From assembly GCF_032854445.1 (NCBI RefSeq), contig NC_088300.1:3842001-3906000 (forward strand): a stretch of 64,000 nt of DNA, given 5' to 3'. Positions 56,601 through 64,000 of the stretch are shown here, in pieces. This DNA is from Liolophura sinensis (lineage: Eukaryota > Mollusca > Polyplacophora > Chitonida > Chitonidae). The notes beneath the pieces were generated by a model. That model ran no database searches and was not told the DNA's origin. It saw only the letters and a program-made list of their open reading frames with translations. How positions within the stretch are numbered: position 1 is the first letter of the stretch; each line of letters opens with the position of its first letter. The position numbers and the translations under genes are program-made.

Positions 56601-58857
56601 CGACTTCAAGTTCACGCCGACAGCCCCCAAACTTACCTGCACTAAAAAATACATGTTCTTTTTATGTTTTTTTGGTTTGAATTACGAAGATTGAAGTTGT
56701 TCTTGCAAACGGCTATGGATATATAATAGTTTTCTCGAGGATTTCAATGCCAAAAGTCAGCTGCATTATAAACCCAGAAGTAGCCAAGTGACTCTTCAAA
56801 ATAGCTGTCTATGGCGAGGCACTGGATAAACTGCAGTACTGCACTAACTATAGTGGTACTAAATGGTAGATCCAAAGGATCTGTGACTCTATCGGCTGTA
56901 AAACATTAGGTTTTGACATTGTTAGATTATCATGACCTACACCCATGGTGTGAAGATGAATGTGCTGTGATGTAGTGGATGAAATGAATTTTCTTCTGAC
57001 ATCGGCGAGAGCAAACCTGTAACACTGAGCCTAATTTCGGCATAAATGGGAGCAGTGCAGTGGTTTAATTGTGAAAGAAAAAAAAAACAGAAAGAAATCC
57101 TCACATTTCCCGGAAAATCTGAGTCGGCCCGAATTTAGCAACTCAGTAGCGTCACCCGCAACAAATATATTTTTTTTAATTATGGCCCGGCCGAATCACT
57201 GGAAATGCGACCATTTTGCATCACGCAGCTAAAGAGTGCGAACATAAAACACTAAAAAAACATAATCTGACCGGCATTTTATGAACTAAATACTGTTGTT
57301 CACAATAACGATGCTCCAGGCGGGTTTACATACCCAAATAGATGAAAACCCTTACGGAGATGCTAAAACACACCGCAGCAGTACACTCTAAAACTGAAAC
57401 TACTTCGGTAAATCGGTGTCAGTTTTCACCACCTCGTAAATCGGTGGAAATTTTCATCACCCAGAAAATGCCTTTCCTATAGCAAATGCAGTCTTAGAGT
57501 ACCGTACTTTACCGTTTGGCGGTGGATACTTAGCTCTCACTGTATTGGGACACGTAGCCGAACGGCTATACCAGGTACCCGACTCCCACACGCTGTATGC
57601 ACGCAAGGCTATTACGGACTCTGATCTGGACAGGGAATTTTTGAAGATTTCCCCACTAAAAAGTATATAAAGTAAACAATCAGGACAAATTTATGTGAAC
57701 AGAAGCAGTCAATGTAGTTTTCATTGATGACGGGAAATAAAACAATGAAATGATGTTCTAGGCGAATTAGTTTAATCAGTGTCCAAATCGTGTAGTTCGC
57801 AAACAGTTGTTAATCAAAATATTTATCTCTGCAGTGCTTTTACTGCAAGTATTCGATTGCGCAGCGTTTCCTCCCTTCATGCAAAACTGACCGCCATGGT
57901 ATAAACTAAAAAAGGAACTAAATGAAATACAAAGAATATATCATACATGTACGATTGTATATACATACCATCATTCTAGTGTGTTGACGATGACGAGTGC
58001 TGTGGCCCGCCTTCACCAAAAACATACTGAGTGCATAAAGCCCATGAAATGTGCTGAAAGGGTGGATGTCTCAACGTACAGGACAGGGTTATATCTGATG
58101 GGCTCCCATACGTGACTGGGGAATTCAATCAATGCTGCCTAAAATTAAACGGTTCTCATTGTCGAACTATTAATGAAATCACGCAGGGCCCTTGTGTTTC
58201 ATCGTACTCAATCGAACAACACTATATAGTCATCGCCTTCAGATGCACGATTTCAATAAACGGGAACGGCAGAGCTGTGGTCCCCAGACCAATCAATATC
58301 CAATAAAAGAAGAAGCGATGGTTGCTGACGACGTCTACTTTGGAAAGATGGGATTTCACTCAAGCATACTGTTAACGCCAGTTACAGCTCTATGCTAAAC
58401 AACCGGCTTGTTATAGCGGGGAGACTTGGGATTCGATGCCGTGTTGGATCATACCAAAGATCCAACTCGGCAACCTTGCTACTCCTGTAGCTTGACTGTA
58501 CATACAGTCTAGTCGATGTCAGTATATACTGTGTGACTTGATCCTTTAGGATCTCTGAACATAAGGTGTCCCCTTTGTTATATAAGCTTTATTAGGCATT
58601 GAAACATTAAACGAAGCTTATATTGTTTCTCTCTCATGATGAAATAAAGTATTTGGCTGAGTAAGTGTACAGTGCATATATACATGGTACCGTCCGGAAA
58701 AAAGTATTCCTTTTTCCTTTTGTCCTTTTGGCTGAGGAGATATATATCCAAGAACCACGTACCTAAACACATACTTAAGTATGCATATATAGATATACCG
58801 GCATGCAAGTATATGCACACTGGTCATATCAAAATAATCATGATTGCTAATTTGTAC

Positions 58858-58925
58858 AAAACCAAAAACAAAAAAAAACAAACAAACAAAAAAAAAAAAC
58901 AAACAAAAAAACCCACACACATATA
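58858..58925. repeat. A-rich (AAAC)n-type simple sequence
   Basis: Runs of aaaacaaacaaac and A10-12 followed by cacacacatatata, possibly the tail of a retroposon whose body is no longer recognisable. Confidence 0.7.
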
Positions 58926-60496
58926 TAGAGCAGGTATATTATATGTATCCATTCTGTAAGTATACATGCATACACATGCATTTAAACGCGCATAAACATA
59001 CAAGCTGAAATTTGTACACAGACGATCATATGAATACTGCTAAATATGACTCGTATATATGTATCGACACGACAACTCCAACAGACTGTGTCGATAAATG
59101 TAGGTGACAGATTTTTTGGTATCCTTGATGATGCTGTTATAAAACCGTAAGGAGAAGAGTTGCTGTAATTTTCTCGCTGCATCATAAAGCTGCAGTAAAA
59201 GCTGTCTTTGGCTTGTGTATAAGGAACAATGAAGAAGGAAATGTTCAATAGTTTCATTTCTGTGGCCACATCTGCGAAGATCCCTTGCTTCGTGTCTTAT
59301 AGTACCTAATCTGTATTACCCAAAAAGATTATCTGAGCATTTGCTCATATTCGTATATCGTTTGCACAAGATCCGAAAACGATATATAATGTGTGCATTT
59401 GTACTTAATATGTGTCTATATACTGAAGTAAACTAATTTTACAGTGCAGTAGAACTGATTTGAAGGTTGGACTAAAAAGTGAACAATATATTGCATTATC
59501 GAGTCACTGATGGTATAACTCACATTTGCTCCATTCTTTTAAGGAGGCTGAAAAAATCAGAAATCAAGCAGATCATTTCACTGCTTTCGGATCATAGCAT
59601 TGTAAAATTCTCACAATTATTATATGCATGCATGGTAAGTAAATGTGATAAAATATAAATATAAAATAAGATGTTAGGAACGTTAAGCACACCCACAAAT
59701 ATATAGCCTACGTCACCTGTTTACACCTCTGCATTAGCCTAGATTAAGATCAGGTAACTCAGTTAACTTATCTATATGGATTAATGTGATCCGGTTTTAT
59801 CCGATTAACATCCAGCGCACATGAATTGTATACTATATAGCCAATATATGTCTATGTAGTCAGCCGTATAAACCTGTGTGAGCGCCACCTCAACATTACA
59901 TGGCTTGTTTCAAGAAAAACACACCGTAGCTTATATACCGGAATTGACCGTCCGTAACTGAAAGGTAACTGTAACACATTTAACTAATTTTAGATGTCTT
60001 TTGAGCATCCCAATTGTGTTAATAAGTTCATTTATGGGCATGTATTTCGATGGCACGCTATGTGTTTAAGTCTATAGTATGCTTACATCCTCACATTGTA
60101 AAACTTAACTGAGTGCTAAAAACAATTGTCGTTTGACGTTTATATAATGGCCAAAATATTAGTTGTTAGCGGCAGATAAATCATTCGTTTTCGTGTGTTT
60201 GTGTGTGTGTGTCTGGCTGGCTTAAGTGGACGTTCTAAAACATGTTTGTGCTGTACATCCATGTGATTATAAAGAACACTTATGCAAGCCTATTCATCAA
60301 CAAATGTTATACACCATGTCTACGAATCTGGCTTACATTTCTAAACCTTCGCGTTATTCAACTTAAAATAATATTTTAAGAAGATTTCAGATTGTTTGTA
60401 CTCTTTAGCTAATAGTCTATAACCAGCTGATGTACATTTTTCTTGGCAGCTTAATCAGAATCCCCAGAAAAGTCTGTATACGGTTATCTTCTCGCC

Positions 60497-61165
60497 ATGG
60501 ATGAAGGCAGATTGTTGTATGTGAAACGGGTGATTAAAATGAGACAGAAACTATGTGCAGCAGTCAACGACAAAGTCAGGGACAAGCTTAGAGTTCTGAC
60601 GGAATCTTTAGAGAGGGACAAGAAATCGACCTCATTTCGCAGAGAACAGCAAACTGTGGGCTTAAAGTGGTTTTTCACAAAGACACGAGGTTTGCTGAAA
60701 TGTTTGACAGAAGATTCGGTTTGTGATAACGAGGAAGAGAGTCCTCGTGCCTATGGCCGCTATGACGGCACGCGCCTGACGTCATATAGGAAGCAAGTTG
60801 AGAGTGACATCGCATACAATCATCCAAAGGAGAGAAGGAGAAGAAAAATTGAGGAGATCAAGAATGACCGAGAAAGGTACGGAATGTTAAGTGATTACTC
60901 AAAAATGAACGACAGACTAGAAAAAATTTTGGAGCGTCCTCCAAAATACCAAATCAAGCTGGATAATGTTGTCCCAAGGAGAATCAAACGACCAGTTCTA
61001 CGGCGCCGTCCAGTTGCCAATCAAAGAGCCCAGTTACGACTTCCGCCCATGGCCGTGTCGCGTCAGGTGTTGAAGAAGTCCACCCCTGTGGAATCGTTCC
61101 CCTTCGAGACGGAGCCCCTCCCTAGTATCCATCCGTCCAGATCCAACACTCTGATGTCATTCTGA
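60497..61165 (+). CDS. Uncharacterised basic protein, 222 aa, intronless CDS
   Basis: The ATG at 60497 is in a good context (cgccATGG); the stop is TGA at 61163-61165. Family not recognised. The protein is rich in Arg/Lys with an N-terminal helical part (LYVKRVIKMRQKLCAAVNDK), a basic charged helix (KERRRRKIEEIKNDRERYG), a proline/arginine stretch (RRIKRPVLRRRPVANQRAQL) and a Ser-rich end (HPSRSNTLMSF). No signal peptide or membrane span is visible. An acceptor-like tttttcttggcag ends at 60449, so a non-coding upstream exon is plausible. Length, codon content and the AATAAA at 61741 support a real gene. Basic composition suggests nucleic-acid or cytoskeletal binding, but this is a guess. Confidence 0.75.
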   Translation: MDEGRLLYVKRVIKMRQKLCAAVNDKVRDKLRVLTESLERDKKSTSFRREQQTVGLKWFFTKTRGLLKCLTEDSVCDNEEESPRAYGRYDGTRLTSYRKQVESDIAYNHPKERRRRKIEEIKNDRERYGMLSDYSKMNDRLEKILERPPKYQIKLDNVVPRRIKRPVLRRRPVANQRAQLRLPPMAVSRQVLKKSTPVESFPFETEPLPSIHPSRSNTLMSF

Positions 61166-61765
61166 AGCTGTTAGTACTGAGGACGCCATGCATAGGCCTG
61201 CATAGCCGACTGCCATTGTGGTTTGGTGTGTGTTAAACTGCATTTCATTCACTGTCCTAAAACTTCACCACGGGGTTCGCCCGTGCGTATACATGTATAC
61301 ATTTGCTTTTATTGTCCAGATGTGTTCAAACATTAACAATTAAGGACCAGACGTTGCTAGCCATGCCCCGAGAATCAATTTCTTTTAAAGTGGAACTTTC
61401 TAAATTAGAAGTTAAAATTAAAATTAAAAGTCTCAGCAGTTTGGTGGAATATTTACCCCATGTGAAAAACAAGCATTTTATCATGGATGCAAATCACAGA
61501 CGACAACGCATATATGACAGTATGCTGTTGAAATGTTGACATTTTCCATGTAGTTGTGAATAATGAGTTCAAAGTGCCAATAATGCCCAGGAAGTCATTA
61601 TCACCACATGACTTCTAAGCTTCATGGCATGGTGAATTCTCATGCCTAGATGTGTTCCCCTTTTCGGTTTCCCTGACATGTGACAGGTCTGGGATATTTC
61701 GTTGTCTGGAATGTGAATGCCACGTTGTGAATGCGCTGTAAATAAATCACCGCACAGATGTACGT
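61166..61765 (+). other. 3' UTR of the 222-aa gene (predicted)
   Basis: From the stop to just after the AATAAA at 61741. A 58-codon ATG frame at 61363 lies inside but has no supporting evidence. Confidence 0.5.
61741..61746 (+). promoter_or_regulatory. Polyadenylation signal of the 222-aa gene
   Basis: AATAAA 576 bp after the stop codon, sense orientation. Confidence 0.5.
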
Positions 61766-61819
61766 GGAGTTCCAGAGAAGTTTTCTCCCACCATCCTTTG
61801 AAATAGAACTTTTTTATAC

Positions 61820-62456
61820 ATATATCGGGCGGGCCTAAAAAAATGGGCCGTACTTTGACGCTCGATATCTCCGAAACCCTCTTACGTCAGCTTCTAAAAA
61901 TTTACACACTCAAAAGCCATTATGTCCTACGTATGCAGACCAAATTTCAATTTCATCCTTTAAGATTTCTGTTCATGGGACCAAAATCAAAATAGACTAA
62001 AAAACGCATGTTCCGGACGTTTCAAAATGATGTTCTACCTTGTTTTACTTGAAAGGTGATCAATCCCTTGTCCTCCGCAGAGGAAACCATGTTGATTCAG
62101 CAAAACTTGTGCCTATCTGGCAGAAGAGTTTCTCTGACACTAGAGCCAGACAATTTTTCCAGACGACACTTGATTGACGCATATCACACAGGTGCAGCAC
62201 GCGCTCTACACATGACATCTGACAGGTGATGCCATGTGGGTTACCTGAACGTGCGTTTTTGAGGCTATGTTTTTGTTTTAACCCTGTGTACAGGTTGAAA
62301 CAGGGTACAGGGTGACCTTGAAAATTGGTCAGTATATTAACAAAATCATGTCATTTGAATGTCTAAAGTTTGAAAGGGTTTGACCAAAGGATAATGGAGC
62401 AATGCAGCATCAAAGTACGGCCCATTTTTTATGCCCCCCCCCCCCACCCGATATAT
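61820..62456. mobile_element. Non-autonomous DNA transposon (MITE-like) with terminal inverted repeats
   Basis: The left end atatatcggg…aatgggccgtactttgacgc is matched by the reverse complement of the right end (gcatcaaagtacggcccatt…cccgatatat). TIRs are about 45 bp, interrupted on the right by a C12 run (62434-62445). The inside has no transposase and ends in TA-rich flanks. The superfamily is not assignable from this alone. Confidence 0.8.
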
Positions 62457-62564
62457 TGGCGTTATGTAATGTGTTACATATACTCTTATTCAGATTGATA
62501 TAATTACGATGAAATGTACCAAAGCCTTATCTTGCACATAAGATTTTCTGTGGAAACCGGTTAA

Positions 62565-62760
62565 GACCATCGTTGGACGATGGCACGAAGTGATGGGACG
62601 ATACCACGAAGTGATGAAATGATTGTGCAAGCATCTTTCCATCGCTTCGCAGTAAAATGTAATCACGTCACACTATCGTGCCATCGCTTCGAACTTACCG
62701 TCCCATCGCCTCGCGCAATCGTTCTATCATTGGGTGATGGAATGATAAAATGATCGTACA
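62565..62760. repeat. Palindrome-rich element with repeated cgaagYgatggnacga motif
   Basis: Forward motifs gatggcacgaagtgatggga and accacgaagtgatgaaatga on the left are matched by inverted versions (ccatcgcttcgcag, tcgtgccatcgcttcgaac, ccgtcccatcgcctcgcgc) on the right. This suggests a long imperfect hairpin or a foldback element. Confidence 0.6.
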
Positions 62761-62934
62761 ATGTTCAACTTGGCTTTAGCCGGCGTCCATAAGTTTCATC
62801 AGTTCTAAGAAGAAAAGGGAACACACTCCATCGTATTTTCTAATCTAAGGGGTTATCGCCCCCTTTCCAGTGAATTTACGGTGCATATGCTTGCAAAAGT
62901 AGGATCGACTCTCAAATCTTCATTGTTGTATAAT

Positions 62935-63125
62935 ATGCAGACATCATAAATGTGACATTGGCTTGCTCTAAAATATACAGACACCATAAATGTGATATTG
63001 ACTTGTTCTCTAATATACTGACACCATACGTGTTACATTGGCTTAATCCACAATATGCAGACATCATAAATGTGATATTGGCTTGTTTTATAATATGCTA
63101 ACAACATAAACGGGTATTGTTTTAT
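62935..63125. repeat. ~42-bp tandem repeat, 4-5 diverged copies
   Basis: The unit contains aatatgcagacatcataaat, then gtgacattggcttg with variants (acaccataaatgtgatattg). Confidence 0.85.
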
Positions 63126-63454
63126 ACGATGTTAGTGACATTAAGGAGGCACTGATTTAACATAATTGGGCTACGTGCCCATTGAGATGTCTGTGTAAGA
63201 ATATATAAACAGTGATATGTCCCATTAGATTTCCGGTTATATACCAAATGGCATGCCCATGCAATAAAGTACATAATCAGCAAAATAGGCCCCATGAGAT
63301 GTCGGTCTCAGACAACAGGCAGTTCCATTAGATGCTATTACCGAAGTGTAACAAAATGGCATGTCCTAAGCTATGAAAGTATCAGAATATCTGTGATATA
63401 ATCCATGAGATGCCAGTGCCAGAAATATGCAGAGAAACAGTCATTGATGTGCGC

Positions 63455-63900
63455 CAATATAGATGCCAGTGCCAGAAACATGAAGAGAAACACTCAGTGA
63501 TGTGCCCCAATATAGATGCCAGTGCAAGAAACATGCAGAGAAACAGTCAGTGATGTGCCCCAGTATAGATGCCAGTGCCAGAAACATGCAGAGAAACAGT
63601 CATTGATGTGCCCCAATAGATGCCAGTGCCAGAAACATGCAGAGAAACAGTCAGTGATGTGCCCCAATATAGATGCCAGTGCCAGAAACATGCAGAGAAA
63701 CAGTCATTGATGTGCCCCAGTATAGATGCCAGTGCAAGAAACATGCAGAGAAACAGTCAGTGATGTGCCCCAATATAGATGCCAGTGCCAGAAACATGCA
63801 TAGAAAGTCAGTGATGTGCCCCAGTATAGATGCCAGTGCCAGAAACATGCAGAGAAACAGTCAGTGATGTGCCCCAATATAGATGCCAGTGCCAGAACAT
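63455..63900. repeat. ~52-bp minisatellite, about 9 copies
   Basis: The unit contains gatgccagtgccagaaacat followed by gcagagaaacagtcagtgat and gtgccccaatata. Copies are very similar, so expansion is recent. Open frames on both strands are by-products. Confidence 0.95.
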
Positions 63901-64000
63901 GTTGTCAGCGTCCAAATGCGACTCTTGAAGAACTCGACTTTGCATACGTTTAAGAACACACATTATTTGATAAAATTCTTCTCGTCTTATTCTTGAGACT

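Larger units (their letters stand above)
53167..60448. other. Upstream region of two divergent genes
   Basis: Must contain the promoter and first non-coding exon of the transporter (-) and perhaps that of the orphan gene (+), but neither could be placed. Holds a SINE (53395-53632), a 30-bp duplication (57404-57462, aaatcggtg words), and A/C-rich simple sequence (58858-58925). No coding gene supported. Confidence 0.6.

Noticed and set aside
58395-58560. tRNA-like segment with cttgttatagcggggagact and gattcgatgcc
   Set aside because: A B-box-like word is present but no cloverleaf; perhaps a SINE fragment, too weak to list.
61363-61539. 58-codon ATG frame in the 3' UTR of the orphan gene
   Set aside because: Low complexity (KLEVKIKIKSL), no start or homology support.
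63494-63867. Open frames of about 65 codons on both strands
   Set aside because: By-products of the 52-bp minisatellite.

Overview
The window is eukaryotic and most likely comes from a lophotrochozoan animal, probably a mollusc. The evidence is small exons with GT-AG borders in long AT-rich introns, many minisatellites, abundant ACATGTA-type sequence, tRNA-headed SINEs, and a SINE tail resembling mollusc elements. The species call is inference. No rRNA, stand-alone tRNA or CRISPR was found.

Positions 1-42103 (+) hold the 3' part of a very large nesprin (SYNE, KASH-domain) gene. Twelve exons were assembled by splice phase: 4531-4729, 7944-8068, 19781-20005, 31676-33845, 35123-35229, 35550-35720, 36946-37107, 37895-38084, 40085-40240, 40560-40739, 41426-41655 and 41923-42103. 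They encode spectrin-like repeats, an unusually large (723-codon) acidic and serine-rich disordered exon, a W-acidic motif, more coiled-coil/spectrin helices, and a C-terminal KASH segment ending PPPS. The product should sit in the outer nuclear membrane and link SUN proteins to the cytoskeleton. The 5' end lies outside the window.

At 45253-53120 (-), convergent with nesprin, lies a complete five-coding-exon monocarboxylate-transporter-like gene (SLC16, MFS fold, about 536 aa). A single-exon orphan gene (222 aa, very basic) lies at 60497-61165 (+).

The rest is repeats: tandem arrays of 17-85 bp units, two SINE families, a decayed zinc-finger transposase-like gene, LINE reverse-transcriptase scraps, a 637-bp TIR element, and a 200-N assembly gap inside a satellite.

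The most striking observation is that two unrelated genes each carry a minisatellite whose unit spans an exon 3' end plus its 5' splice site. In nesprin an 85-bp unit is present 8 times after exon 4. In the transporter a ~44-bp unit is present about 30 times after coding exon 1. Each copy re-creates a donor-like site. In nesprin only the first donor keeps the frame. Read-through hits a stop at the second donor, and an AATAAA follows the array, so a KASH-less isoform is possible. Three single-base frame breaks (one in nesprin, two in the transporter) lie in or beside short homonucleotide runs and look like assembly errors.
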